Assembly (NCBI GenBank): GCA_023362775.1
Contig: JALMGJ010000026.1
Coordinates: forward strand, 248,001 to 312,000
Source: Charina bottae
Taxonomy: Eukaryota; Chordata; Lepidosauria; Squamata; Charinaidae
Length of the DNA stretch: 64,000 nt
Direction of reading: 5' to 3'
The notes beneath the pieces were generated by a model. The model did no database searches. It worked only from the letters and a program-made list of their open reading frames with translations, and had not been told where the DNA came from. How positions within the stretch are numbered: the stretch's first letter is position 1; every line of letters begins with the position of its first letter. Shown one piece after another: positions 11,279 to 24,849 of the stretch. The translations under genes and the position numbers were made by a program.

Positions 11279-12660
11279 TGTATAGTCACAGCCAGTGTCA
11301 AAACTGTATATGTCACAGTCAGTGTCAAAACTGTATATGTCACAGTCAGTGTCAAAACTGTATAGTCACAGCCAGTGTCAAAACTGTATATGTCACAGTC
11401 AGGGTCAAAACCGTATAGTCACAGCCAGTGTCAAAACTGTATAGTCACAGCCAGTGTCAAAACGGTATATGTCACAGTCAGTGTCAAAACTGTATAGTCA
11501 CAGCCAGTGTCAAAACTGTATATGTCACAGCCAGTGTCAAAACTGTATATGTCACAGTCAGTGTAAAAACTGTATATGTCACAGTCAGTGTCAAAACTGT
11601 ATTGTCACAGCCAGTGTCAAAACTGTATATGTCACAGTCAGTGTCAAAACTGTATATCTCACAGTCAGTGTCAAAACTGTATAGTCACAGCAAGTGTCAA
11701 AACTGTATATGTCACAGCCAGTGTCAAAACTGTATAGTAACAGCCAGGGTCAAAACTGTATATGTCACAGTCAGTGTCAAAACTGTATAGTAACAGCCAA
11801 TGTCAAAACTGTATATGTCACAGCCAGTGTCAAAACTGTATAGTCACAGCCAGTGTCAAAACTGTATATGTCACAGTCAGTGTCAAAACTGTATAGTCAC
11901 AGCCAGTGTCAAAACTGTATATGTCACAGCCAGTGTCAAAACTGTATATGTCACAGCCAGTGTCAAAACTGTATAGTCACAGCCAGTGTCAAAACTGTAT
12001 ATGTCACAGTCAGTGTCAAAACTGTATAAGTCACAGTCAGTGTCAAAACTGTATAGTCACAGCCAGTGTCTATATACAGATACAGTCAAAACTGTATATG
12101 TCACAGTTAGTGTCAAAAGTGTATAGTCACAGCCAGTGTCAAAACTGTATAGTCACAGCCAGTGTCAAAACTGTATATGTCACAGTCAGTGTCAAAACTG
12201 TATAGTCACAGCCAGTGTCAAAACTTTATAGTCACAGCTAGGGTCAAAACTGTATATGTCACAGTCAGTGTCATAACTGTATAGTCACAGCCAGTGTCAA
12301 AACTGTATAGTCACAGCCAGTGTCAAAACTGTATATGTCACAGCCAGTGTCAAAACTGTATATGTCACAGTCAGTGTCAAAACTGTATAGTCACAGCCAG
12401 TGTCAAAACTGTATAGTCACAGCCAGTGTCAAAACGGTATATGTCACAGTCAGTGTCAAAACTGTATAGTCACAGCCAGTGTCAAAACAGTATATTTCAC
12501 AGCCAGTGTCAAAACTGTATAGTCATAGCCAGGGTCAAAACTGTATATGTCACAGCCAGTCTCAAAACTGTATATGTCACAGTGAGTGTCACAACTGTAT
12601 AGTCACAGCCAGTGTCAAAACTGTATAGTCACAGCCAGTGTCAAAACTGTATAGTCACAG
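11279..12660. repeat. 1.42-kb tandem duplication, left copy
   Basis: Matches 12701-14109 at 1,422 bp, rising to 1,449 bp after the CTAGGG unit because this copy lacks the TGTCAAAGCCAG unit. Shared marks are CAGTCAGGGTC, TATTGTCAC, TATCTCAC and insertion unit 8/9. Confidence 0.85.
12056..12098 (+). repeat. 43-bp insertion unit, copy 8
   Basis: First copy of haplotype F2: downstream CTTTATAGTCACAGCTAGGG, and the TGTCAAAGCCAG unit is absent. Confidence 0.96.
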
Positions 12661-12700
12661 CCAGTGTCAAAACTGTATATGTCACAGCCAGTGTCAAAAC

Positions 12701-14109
12701 TGTATAGTCACAGCCAGTGTCAAAACTGTATATGTCACAGTCAGTGTCAAAACTGTATATGTCACAGTCAGTGTCAAAACTGTATAGTCACAGCCAGTGT
12801 CAAAACTGTATATGTCACAGTCAGGGTCAAAACTGTATAGTCACAGCCAGTGTCAAAACTGTATAGTCACAGCCAGTGTCAAAACGGTATATGTCACAGT
12901 CAGTGTCAAAACTGTATAGTCACAGCCAGTGTCAAAACTGTATATGTCACAGCCAGTGTCAAAACTGTATATGTCACAGTCAGTGTAAAAACTGTATATG
13001 TCACAGTCAGTGTCAAAACTGTATTGTCACAGCCAGTGTCAAAACTGTATATGTCACAGTCAGTGTCAAAACTGTATATCTCACAGTCAGTGTCAAAACT
13101 GTATAGTCACAGCCAGTGTCAAAACTGTATATGTCACAGCCAGTGTCAAAACTGTATAGTCACAGCCAGTGTCAAAACTGTATATGTCACAGTCAGTGTC
13201 AAAACTGTATAGTAACAGCCAATGTCAAAACTGTATATGTCACAGCCAGTGTCAAAACTGTAGAGTCACAGCCAGTGTCAAAACTGTATATGTCACAGTC
13301 AGTGTCAAAACTGTATAGTCACAGCCAGTGTCAAAACTGTATATGTCACAGCCAGTGTCAAAACTGTATATGTCACAGCCAGTGTCAAAACTGTATAGTC
13401 ACAGCCAGTGTCAAAACTGTATATGTCACAGTCAGTGTCAAAACTGTATAAGTCACAGTCAGTGTCAAAACTATATAGTCACAGCCAGTGTCTATATACA
13501 GATACAGTCAAAACTGTATATGTCACAGTTAGTGTCAAAAGTGTATAGTCACAGCCAGTGTCAAAACTGTATAGTCACAGCCAGTGTCAAAACTGTATAT
13601 GTCACAGTCAGTGTCAAATCTGTATAGTCACAGCCAGTGTCAAAACTGTATAGTCACAGCTAGGGTCAAAACTGTATATGTCAAAGCCAGTGTCAAAACT
13701 GTATATGTCACAGTCAGTGTCATAACTGTATAGTCACAGACAGTGTCAAAACTGTATAGTCACAGCCAGTGTCAAAACTGTATATGTCACAGCCAGTGTC
13801 AAAACTGTATATGTCACAGTCAGTGTCAAAACTGTATAGTCACAGCCAGTGTCAAAACTGTATAGTCACAGCCAGTGTCAAAACGGTATATGTCACAGTC
13901 AGTGTCAAAACTGTATAGTCACAGCCAGTGTCAAAACGGTATATTTCACAGCCAGTGTCAAAACTGTATAGTCATAGCCAGGGTCAAAACTGTATATGTC
14001 ACACCCAGTGTCAAAACTGTATATGTCACAGTGAGTGTCACAACTGTATAGTCACAGCCAGTGTCAAAACTGTATAGTCACAGCCAGTGTCAAAACTGTA
14101 TAGTCACAG
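12701..14109. repeat. 1.42-kb tandem duplication, right copy
   Basis: Carries haplotype F1 where its partner is F2 and AAAACGG where the partner has AAAACAG before TATATTTCAC. The pair is therefore older or was modified by later exchange. Confidence 0.82.
13478..13520 (+). repeat. 43-bp insertion unit, copy 9
   Basis: Offset 1,422 bp from copy 8 within a tandem pair, yet haplotype F1 where copy 8 is F2. The unit before it has a private ACTATATAG variant near 13,470. The next copy is 10,797 bp away. Confidence 0.96.
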
Positions 14110-16498
14110 TCAGTGTCAAAACTTTATATGTCACAGTCAGTGTCAAATCTGTATAGTAACAGCCAGTGTCAAAACTGTATATGTCACAGCCAGTGTCAAA
14201 ACTGTATAGTCACAGCCAGTGTCAAAACGGTATATGTCACAGTCAGTGTCATAACTGTATAGTCACAGCCAGTGTCAAAACTGTATAGTCACAGCCAGTG
14301 CCAAAACTGTATAGTCACAGCCAGTGTCAAAACTGTATATGTCACAGTCAGTGTCAAAACTGTATATGTCACAGTCAGTGTCAAAACTGTATAGTCACAG
14401 CCAGTGTCAAAACAGTATATGTCACAGTCAGTTTCAAAACTGTATAGTCACAGCCAGTGTCAAAACTGTAAAGACACAGCCAGTGTGAAAACGGTATATG
14501 TCACAGTCAGTGTCAAAACTGTATAGTCACAGCCAGTGTCAAAACTGTATAGTCACAGCCAGTGTCAAAACTGTATATGTCACAGTCAGTGTCAAAACTG
14601 TATAGTAACAGCCAATGTCAAAACTGTATATGTCACAGCCAGTGTCAAAACTGTATAGTCACAGCCAGTGTCAAAACTGTATATGTCACAGTCAGTGTCA
14701 AAACTGTATATGTCACAGCCAGTGTCAAAACTGTATATGTCACAGTCAGTGTCAAAACTGTATAGTCACAGCCAGTGTCAAAACTGTATAGTCACAGCCA
14801 GTGTCAAAACTGTATAGTCACAGTCAGTGTCAAAACTTTATATGTCACAGTCAGTGTCAAATCTGTATAGTAACAGCCAGTGTCAAAACTGTATATGTCA
14901 CAGCCAGTGTCAAAACTGTATAGTCACAGCCAGTGTCAAAACGGTATATGTCACAGTCAGTGTCATAACTGTATAGTCACAGCCAGTGTCAAAACTGTAT
15001 AGTCACAGCCAGTGCCAAAACTGTATAGTCACAGCCAGTGTCAAAACTGTATATGTCACAGTCAGTGTCAAAACTGTATATGTCACAGTCAGTGTCAAAA
15101 CTGTATAGTCACAGCCAGTGTCAAAACAGTATATGTCACAGTCAGTTTCAAAACTGTATAGTCACAGCCAGTGTCAAAACTGTAAAGACACAGCCAGTGT
15201 GAAAACGGTATATGTCACAGTCAGTGTCAAAACTGTATAGTCACAGCCAGTGTCAAAACTGTATAGTCACAGCCAGTGTCAAAACTGTATATGTCACAGT
15301 CAGTGTCAAAACTGTATAGTAACAGCCAATGTCAAAACTGTATATGTCACAGCCAGTGTCAAAACTGTATAGTCACAGCCAGTGTCAAAACTGTATATGT
15401 CACAGTCAGTGTCAAAACTGTATATGTCACAGCCAGTGTCAAAACTGTATAGTCACAGCCAGTGTCAAAACTGTATATGTCACAGCCAGTGTCAAAACTG
15501 TATAGTCACAGCCAGTGTCAAAACTGTATATGTCACAGTCAGTGTCAAAACTGTATATGTCACAGTCAGTGTCAAAACTGTATAGTCACAGCCAGTGTCA
15601 AAACTGTATATGTCACAGTCAGTGTCAAAACTGTATAGTCACAGCCAGTGTCAAAACTGTATAGTCACAGCCAGTGTCAAAACGGTATATGTCACAGTCA
15701 GTGTCAAAACTGTATAGTCACAGCCAGTGTCAAAACTGTATATGTCACAGCCAGTGTCAAAACTGTATATGTCACAGCCAGTGTCAAAACGGTATATGTC
15801 ACAGTCAGTGTCAAAACTGTATAGTCACAGCCAGTTTCAAAACTGTATATGTCACAGCCAGTGTCAAAACTGTATATGTCACAGCCAGTGTAAAAACTGT
15901 ATATGTCACAGTCAGTGTCAAAACTGTATATGTCACAGTCAGTGTCAAAACTGTATAGTCACAGCCAGTGTCAAAACTGTATATGTCACAGTCAGTGTCA
16001 AAACTGTATAGTCACAGCCAGTGTCAAAACTGTATATGTCACAGTCAGTGTCAAAACTGTATATGTCACAGTCAGTGTCAAAACTGTATAGTAACAGCCA
16101 ATGTCAAAACTGTATATGTCACAGCCAGTGTCAAAACTGTATAGTCACAGCCAGTGTCAAAACTGTATATGTCACAGTCAGTGTCAAAACTGTATATGTC
16201 ACAGCCAGTGTCAAAACTGTATAGTCACAGCCAGTGTCAAAACTGTATATGTCACATTCAGTGTCAAAACTGTATATGTCACAGTCAGTGTCAAAACTGT
16301 ATAGTCACAGCCAGTGTCAAAACTGTAAATGTCACAGTCAGTGTCAAAACTGTATAGTCACAGCCAGTGTCAAAACTGTATATGTCACAGCCAGTGTCAA
16401 AACTGTATATGTCACAGCCAGTGTCAAAACGGTATATGTCACAGTCAGTGTCAAAACTGTATAGTCACAGCCAGTGTCAAAACTGTATATGTCACAGT
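13555..16498. repeat. 2.89-kb tandem duplication, left copy
   Basis: Matches 16445-19362. The offset is 2,890 bp up to about 14,950, then 2,864 bp because one 26-bp unit (the CATAACTG-bearing one) is missing on the right. An internal 714-bp duplication (about 14,040-14,750 against 14,754-15,460) is visible from two ACTTTATATG sites and two GTAAAGACAC units. Confidence 0.88.
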
Positions 16499-19362
16499 CA
16501 GTGTCAAATCTGTATAGTCACAGCCAGTGTCAAAACTGTATAGTCACAGCTAGGGTCAAAACTGTATATGTCAAAGCCAGTGTCAAAACTGTATATGTCC
16601 CAGTCAGTGTCATAACTGTATAGTCACAGACAGTGTCAAAACTGTATAGTCACAGCCAGTGTCAAAACTGTATATGTCACAGCCAGTGTCAAAACTGTAT
16701 ATGTCACAGTCAGTGTCAAAACTGTATAGTCACAGCCAGTGTCAAAACTGTATAGTCACAGCCAGTGTCAAAACGGTATATGTCACAGTCAGTGTCAAAA
16801 CTGTATAGTCACAGCCAGTGTCAAAACGGTATATTTCACAGCCAGTGTCAAAACTGTATAGTCATAGCCAGGGTCAAAACTGTATATGTCACACCCAGTG
16901 TCAAAACTGTATATGTCACAGTGAGTGTCACAACTGTATAGTCACAGCCAGTGTCAAAACTGTATAGTCACAGCCAGTGTCAAAACTGTATAGTCACAGT
17001 CAGTGTCAAAACTTTATATGTCACAGTCAGTGTCAAATCTGTATAGTAACAGCCAGTGTCAAAACTGTATATGTCACAGCCAGTGTCAAAACTGTATAGT
17101 CACAGCCAGTGTCAAAACGGTATATGTCACAGTCAGTGTCATAACTGTATAGTCACAGCCAGTGTCAAAACTGTATAGTCACAGCCAGTGCCAAAACTGT
17201 ATAGTCACAGCCAGTGTCAAAACTGTATATGTCACAGTCAGTGTCAAAACTGTATATGTCACAGTCAGTGTCAAAACTGTATAGTCACAGCCAGTGTCAA
17301 AACAGTATATGTCACAGTCAGTTTCAAAACTGTATAGTCACAGCCAGTGTCAAAACTGTAAAGACACAGCCAGTGTGAAAACGGTATATGTCACAGTCAG
17401 TGTCAAAACTGTATAGTCACAGCCAGTGTCAAAACTGTATAGTCACAGCCAGTGTCAAAACTGTATATGTCACAGTCAGTGTCAAAACTGTATAGTAACA
17501 GCCAATGTCAAAACTGTATATGTCACAGCCAGTGTCAAAACTGTATAGTCACAGCCAGTGTCAAAACTGTATATGTCACAGTCAGTGTCAAAACTGTATA
17601 TGTCACAGCCAGTGTCAAAACTGTATATGTCACAGTCAGTGTCAAAACTGTATAGTCACAGCCAGTGTCAAAACTGTATAGTCACAGCCAGTGTCAAAAC
17701 TGTATAGTCACAGTCAGTGTCAAAACTTTATATGTCACAGTCAGTGTCAAATCTGTATAGTAACAGCCAGTGTCAAAACTGTATATGTCACAGCCAGTGT
17801 CAAAACTGTATAGTCACAGCCAGTGTCAAAACGGTATATGTCACAGCCAGTGTCAAAACTGTATAGTCACAGCCAGTGCCAAAACTGTATAGTCACAGCC
17901 AGTGTCAAAACTGTATATGTCACAGTCAGTGTCAAAACTGTATATGTCACAGTCAGTGTCAAAACTGTATAGTCACAGCCAGTGTCAAAACAGTATATGT
18001 CACAGTCAGTTTCAAAACTGTATAGTCACAGCCAGTGTCAAAACTGTAAAGACACAGCCAGTGTGAAAACGGTATATGTCACAGTCAGTGTCAAAACTGT
18101 ATAGTCACAGCCAGTGTCAAAACTGTATAGTCACAGCCAGTGTCAAAACTGTATATGTCACAGTCAGTGTCAAAACTGTATAGTAACAGCCAATGTCAAA
18201 ACTGTATATGTCACAGCCAGTGTCAAAACTGTATAGTCACAGCCAGTGTCAAAACTGTATATGTCACAGTCAGTGTCAAAACTGTATATGTCACAGCCAG
18301 TGTCAAAACTGTATAGTCACAGCCAGTGTCAAAACTGTATATGTCACAGCCAGTGTCAAAACTGTATAGTCACAGCCAGTGTCAAAACTGTATATGTCAC
18401 AGTCAGTGTCAAAACTGTATATGTCACAGTCAGTGTCAAAACTGTATAGTCACAGCCAGTGTCAAAACTGTATATGTCACAGTCAGTGTCAAAACTGTAT
18501 AGTCACAGCCAGTGTCAAAACTGTATAGTCACAGCCAGTGTCAAAACGGTATATGTCACAGTCAGTGTCAAAACTGTATAGTCACAGCCAGTGTCAAAAC
18601 TGTATATGTCACAGCCAGTGTCAAAACTGTATATGTCACAGCCAGTGTCAAAACGGTATATGTCACAGTCAGTGTCAAAACTGTATAGTCACAGCCAGTT
18701 TCAAAACTGTATATGTCACAGCCAGTGTCAAAACTGTATATGTCACAGCCAGTGTAAAAACTGTATATGTCACAGTCAGTGTCAAAACTGTATATGTCAC
18801 AGTCAGTGTCAAAACTGTATAGTCACAGCCAGTGTCAAAACTGTATATGTCACAGTCAGTGTCAAAACTGTATAGTCACAGCCAGTGTCAAAACTGTATA
18901 TGTCACAGTCAGTGTCAAAACTGTATATGTCACAGTCAGTGTCAAAACTGTATAGTAACAGCCAATGTCAAAACTGTATATGTCACAGCCAGTGTCAAAA
19001 CTGTATAGTCACAGCCAGTGTCAAAACTGTATATGTCACAGTCAGTGTCAAAACTGTATATGTCACAGCCAGTGTCAAAACTGTATAGTCACAGCCAGTG
19101 TCAAAACTGTATATGTCACATTCAGTGTCAAAACTGTATATGTCACAGTCAGTGTCAAAACTGTATAGTCACAGCCAGTGTCAAAACTGTAAATGTCACA
19201 GTCAGTGTCAAAACTGTATAGTCACAGCCAGTGTCAAAACTGTATATGTCACAGCCAGTGTCAAAACTGTATATGTCACAGCCAGTGTCAAAACGGTATA
19301 TGTCACAGTCAGTGTCAAAACTGTATAGTCACAGCCAGTGTCAAAACTGTATATGTCACAGC
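16445..19362. repeat. 2.89-kb tandem duplication, right copy
   Basis: Its ends overlap its partner by about 53 bp (one dimer), as expected for a direct tandem duplication by unequal exchange in register. A single-base difference is visible at 16,600 (C for A). It shares the rare AAATGTCAC unit (16,327 and 19,191). Confidence 0.88.
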
Positions 19363-19820
19363 CAGTGTCAAAACTGTACATGTCACAGCCAGTGTAAAAA
19401 CTGTATATGTCACAGTCAGTGTCAAAACTGTATATGTCACAGTCAGTGTCAAAACTGTATAGTCACAGCCAGTGTCAAAACTGTATATGTCACAGTCAGT
19501 GTCAAAACTGTATAGTCACAGCCAGTGTCAAAACTGTATATGTCACAGTCAGTGTCAAAACTGTATCTGTCACAGTCAGTGTCAAAACTGTATAGTAACA
19601 GGCAATGTCAAAACTGTATATGTCACAGCCAGTGTCAAAACTGTATATGTCACAGTGAGTGTCACAACTGTATAGTCACAGCCAGTGTCAAAACTGTATA
19701 GTCACAGCCAGTGTCAAAACTGTATAGTCACAGCCAGTGTCAAAACTGTATATGTCACAGCCAGTGTCAAAACTGTATAGTCACAGCCAGTGTCAAAACT
19801 GTATATGTCACAGTCAGTGT
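19363..19820. repeat. Linking satellite between duplicated blocks
   Basis: Ordinary dimers and trimers with the TATCTGTCAC unit (about 19,565) and the AACAGGCAATG unit (about 19,598). Nothing else is present. Confidence 0.8.
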
Positions 19821-21614
19821 CAAAACTGTATATGTCACAGTCAGTGTCAAAACTGTATAGTCACAGCCAGTGTCAAAACTGTATATGTCACAGTCAGGGT
19901 CAAAACTGTATAGTCACAGCCAGTGTCAAAACTGTATAGTCACAGCCAGTGTCAAAACGGTATATGTCACAGTCAGTGTCAAAACTGTATAGTCACAGCC
20001 AGTGTCAAAACTGTATATGTCACAGCCAGTGTCAAAACTGTATATGTCACAGTCAGTGTAAAAACTGTATATGTCACAGTCAGTGTCAAAACTGTATTGT
20101 CACAGCCAGTGTCAAAACTGTATATGTCACAGTCAGTGTCAAAACTGTATATCTCACAGTCAGTGTCAAAACTGTATAGTCACAGCCAGTGTCAAAACTG
20201 TATATGTCACAGCCAGTGTCAAAACTGTATAGTCACAGCCAGTGTCAAAACTGTATATGTCACAGTCAGTGTCAAAACTGTATAGTAACAGCCAATGTCA
20301 AAACTGTATATGTCACAGCCAGTGTCAAAACTGTAGAGTCACAGCCAGTGTCAAAACTGTATATGTCACAGTCAGTGTCAAAACTGTATAGTCACAGCCA
20401 GTGTCAAAACTGTATATGTCACAGCCAGTGTCAAAACTGTATATGTCACAGCCAGTGTCAAAACTGTATATGTCACAGCCAGTGTCAAAACTGTATAGTC
20501 ACAGCCAGTGTCAAAACTGTATATGTCACAGTCAGTGTCAAAACTGTATATGTCACAGTCAGTGTCAAAACTGTATAGTAACAGCCAATGTCAAAACTGT
20601 ATATGTCACAGCCAGTGTCAAAACTGTATAGTCACAGCCAGTGTCAAAACTGTATATGTCACAGTCAGTGTCAAAACTGTATATGTCACAGCCAGTGTCA
20701 AAACTGTATAGTCACAGCCAGTGTCAAAACTGTATATGTCACATTCAGTGTCAAAACTGTATATGTCACAGTCAGTGTCAAAACTGTATAGTCACAGCCA
20801 GTGTCAAAACTGTATATGTCACAGTCAGTGTCAAAACTGTATAGTCACAGCCAGTGTCAAAACTGTATATGTCACAGCCAGTGTCAAAACTGTATATGTC
20901 ACAGCCAGTGTCAAAACGGTATATGTCACAGTCAGTGTCAAAACTGTATAGTCACAGCCAGTGTCAAAACTGTATATGTCACAGCCAGTGTCAAAACTGT
21001 ATATGTCACAGCCAGTGTAAAAACTGTATATGTCACAGTCAGTGTCAAAACTGTATATGTCACAGTCAGTGTCAAAACTGTATAGTCACAGCCAGTGTCA
21101 AAACTGTATATGTCACAGTCAGTGTCAAAACTGTATAGTCACAGCCAGTGTCAAAACTGTATATGTCACAGTCAGTGTCAAAACTGTATCTGTCACAGTC
21201 AGTGTCAAAACTGTATAGTAACAGGCAATGTCAAAACTGTATATGTCACAGCCAGTGTCAAAACTGTATATGTCACAGTGAGTGTCACAACTGTATAGTC
21301 ACAGCCAGTGTCAAAACTGTATAGTCACAGCCAGTGTCAAAACTGTATAGTCACAGCCAGTGTCAAAACTGTATATGTCACAGCCAGTGTCAAAACTGTA
21401 TAGTCACAGCCAGTGTCAAAACTGTATATGTCACAGTCAGTGTCAAAACTGTATATGTCACAGTCAGTGTCAAAACTGTATAGTCACAGCCAGTGTCAAA
21501 ACTGTATATGTCACAGTCAGGGTCAAAACTGTATAGTCACAGCCAGTGTCAAAACTGTATAGTCACAGCCAGTGTCAAAACGGTATATGTCACAGTCAGT
21601 GTCAAAACTGTATA
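19821..21614. repeat. 2,100-bp offset duplication, left copy
   Basis: Matches 21921-23714. In the lines compared only isolated changes were seen (AAAACCG near 22,910 and AGACAG near 23,510 in the right copy), so the pair looks very young. It contains TATTGTCAC (20,097) and TAGAGTCAC (20,334) variants that remove TAG stops. Confidence 0.9.
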
Positions 21615-21920
21615 TGTCACAGTCAGTGTCAAAACTGTATAGTCACAGCCAGTGTCAAAACTGTATATGTCACAGTCAGTGTCAAAACTGTATCTGTCAC
21701 AGTCAGTGTCAAAACTGTATAGTAACAGGCAATGTCAAAACTGTATATGTCACAGCCAGTGTCAAAACTGTATATGTCACAGTGAGTGTCACAACTGTAT
21801 AGTCACAGCCAGTGTCAAAACTGTATAGTCACAGCCAGTGTCAAAACTGTATAGTCACAGCCAGTGTCAAAACTGTATATGTCACAGCCAGTGTCAAAAC
21901 TGTATAGTCACAGCCAGTGT

Positions 21921-23714
21921 CAAAACTGTATATGTCACAGTCAGTGTCAAAACTGTATAGTCACAGCCAGTGTCAAAACTGTATATGTCACAGTCAGGGT
22001 CAAAACTGTATAGTCACAGCCAGTGTCAAAACTGTATAGTCACAGCCAGTGTCAAAACGGTATATGTCACAGTCAGTGTCAAAACTGTATAGTCACAGCC
22101 AGTGTCAAAACTGTATATGTCACAGCCAGTGTCAAAACTGTATATGTCACAGTCAGTGTAAAAACTGTATATGTCACAGTCAGTGTCAAAACTGTATTGT
22201 CACAGCCAGTGTCAAAACTGTATATGTCACAGTCAGTGTCAAAACTGTATATCTCACAGTCAGTGTCAAAACTGTATAGTCACAGCCAGTGTCAAAACTG
22301 TATATGTCACAGCCAGTGTCAAAACTGTATAGTCACAGCCAGTGTCAAAACTGTATATGTCACAGTCAGTGTCAAAACTGTATAGTAACAGCCAATGTCA
22401 AAACTGTATATGTCACAGCCAGTGTCAAAACTGTAGAGTCACAGCCAGTGTCAAAACTGTATATGTCACAGTCAGTGTCAAAACTGTATAGTCACAGCCA
22501 GTGTCAAAACTGTATATGTCACAGCCAGTGTCAAAACTGTATATGTCACAGCCAGTGTCAAAACTGTATATGTCACAGCCAGTGTCAAAACTGTATAGTC
22601 ACAGCCAGTGTCAAAACTGTATATGTCACAGTCAGTGTCAAAACTGTATATGTCACAGTCAGTGTCAAAACTGTATAGTAACAGCCAATGTCAAAACTGT
22701 ATATGTCACAGCCAGTGTCAAAACTGTATAGTCACAGCCAGTGTCAAAACTGTATATGTCACAGTCAGTGTCAAAACTGTATATGTCACAGCCAGTGTCA
22801 AAACTGTATAGTCACAGCCAGTGTCAAAACTGTATATGTCACATTCAGTGTCAAAACTGTATATGTCACAGTCAGTGTCAAAACTGTATAGTCACAGCCA
22901 GTGTCAAAACCGTATATGTCACAGTCAGTGTCAAAACTGTATAGTCACAGCCAGTGTCAAAACTGTATATGTCACAGCCAGTGTCAAAACTGTATATGTC
23001 ACAGCCAGTGTCAAAACGGTATATGTCACAGTCAGTGTCAAAACTGTATAGTCACAGCCAGTGTCAAAACTGTATATGTCACAGCCAGTGTCAAAACTGT
23101 ATATGTCACAGCCAGTGTAAAAACTGTATATGTCACAGTCAGTGTCAAAACTGTATATGTCACAGTCAGTGTCAAAACTGTATAGTCACAGCCAGTGTCA
23201 AAACTGTATATGTCACAGTCAGTGTCAAAACTGTATAGTCACAGCCAGTGTCAAAACTGTATATGTCACAGTCAGTGTCAAAACTGTATCTGTCACAGTC
23301 AGTGTCAAAACTGTATAGTAACAGGCAATGTCAAAACTGTATATGTCACAGCCAGTGTCAAAACTGTATATGTCACAGTGAGTGTCACAACTGTATAGTC
23401 ACAGCCAGTGTCAAAACTGTATAGTCACAGCCAGTGTCAAAACTGTATAGTCACAGCCAGTGTCAAAACTGTATATGTCACAGCCAGTGTCAAAACTGTA
23501 TAGTCACAGACAGTGTCAAAACTGTATATGTCACAGTCAGTGTCAAAACTGTATATGTCACAGTCAGTGTCAAAACTGTATAGTCACAGCCAGTGTCAAA
23601 ACTGTATATGTCACAGTCAGGGTCAAAACTGTATAGTCACAGCCAGTGTCAAAACTGTATAGTCACAGCCAGTGTCAAAACGGTATATGTCACAGTCAGT
23701 GTCAAAACTGTATA
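21921..23714. repeat. 2,100-bp offset duplication, right copy
   Basis: Shares the stop-removing variants at 22,197 and 22,434 and the run of four long units near 22,501. It diverges from its partner at about 23,714, where TATAGTCAC replaces TATATGTCAC. Confidence 0.9.
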
Positions 23715-24248
23715 GTCACAGCCAGTGTCAAAACTGTATATGTCACAGCCAGTGTCAAAACTGTATATGTCACAGTCAGTGTAAAAACTGTATATGTCAC
23801 AGTCAGTGTCAAAACTGTATTGTCACAGCCAGTGTCAAAACTGTATATGTCACAGTCAGTGTCAAAACTGTATATGTCAAAGCCAGTGTCAAAACTGTAT
23901 ATGTCACAGCCAGTGTCAAAACTGTATATGTCACAGCCAGTGTCAAAACTGTATAGTCACAGCCAGTGTCAAAACTGTATATGTCACAGTCAGTGTCAAA
24001 ACTGTATAGTAACAGCCAATGTCAAAACTGTATATGTCACAGCCAGTGTCAAAACTGTAGAGTCACAGCCAGTGTCAAAACTGTATATGTCACAGTCAGT
24101 GTCAAAACTGTATAGTCACAGCCAGTGTCAAAACTGTATATGTCACAGCCAGTGTCAAAACTGTATATGTCACAGCCAGTGTCAAAACTGTATAGTCACA
24201 GCCAGTGTCAAAACTGTATATGTCACAGTCAGTGTCAAAACTGTATAA
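23646..24248 (+). other. Longest repeat-derived open frame (200 codons), not a gene
   Basis: It opens with GTG inside a satellite unit and stops at TAA in an ATAAGTC junction. It is long only because two TAG stops have been lost by point changes, TATTGTC near 23,820 and TAGAGTC near 24,058. The product would be a string of 9-residue repeats in three alternating frames (SKLYSHSQ-like, CQNCI-like and VKTVYVT-like). No start context, domain, splice structure or codon bias supports translation. Shorter frames elsewhere have the same origin. Confidence 0.95.
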
Positions 24249-24849
24249 GTCACAGTCAGTGTCAAAACTGTATAGTCACAGCCAGTGTCTATATACAGAT
24301 ACAGTCAAAACTGTATATGTCACAGTTAGTGTCAAAAGTGTATAGTCACAGCCAGTGTCAAAACTGTATAGTCACAGCCAGTGTCAAAACTGTATATGTC
24401 ACAGTCAGTGTCAAAACTGTATAGTCACAGCCAGTGTCAAAACTGTATAGTCACAGCTAGGGTCAAAACTGTATATGTCAAAGCCAGTGTAAAAACTGTA
24501 TATGTCACAGTCAGTGTCATAACTGTATAGTCACAGCCAGTGTCAAAACTGTATAGTCACAGCCAGTGTCAAAACTGTATATGTCACAGCCAGTGTCAAA
24601 ACTGTATATGTCACAGTCAGTGTCAAAACTGTATAGTCACAGCCAGTGTCAAAACTGTATAGTCACAGCCAGTGTCAAAACGGTATATGTCACAGTCAGT
24701 GTCAAAACTGTATAGTCACAGCCAGTGTCAAAACGGTATATTTCACAGCCAGTGTCAAAACTGTATAGTCATAGCCAGGGTCAAAACTGTATATGTCACA
24801 CCCAGTGTCAAAACTGTATATGTCACAGTGAGTGTCACAACTGTATAGT
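23715..24849. repeat. Linking satellite with insertion unit 10
   Basis: Begins with a third partial version of the 20-kb/22-kb block (TATTGTCAC near 23,820; TAGAGTCAC near 24,058), then an F1 cassette. No foreign DNA. Confidence 0.8.
24275..24317 (+). repeat. 43-bp insertion unit, copy 10
   Basis: Haplotype F1, ending the longest stretch of the window without this unit. The downstream TGTCAAAGCCAG unit has a GTAAAAACTG variant near 24,489. Confidence 0.96.
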
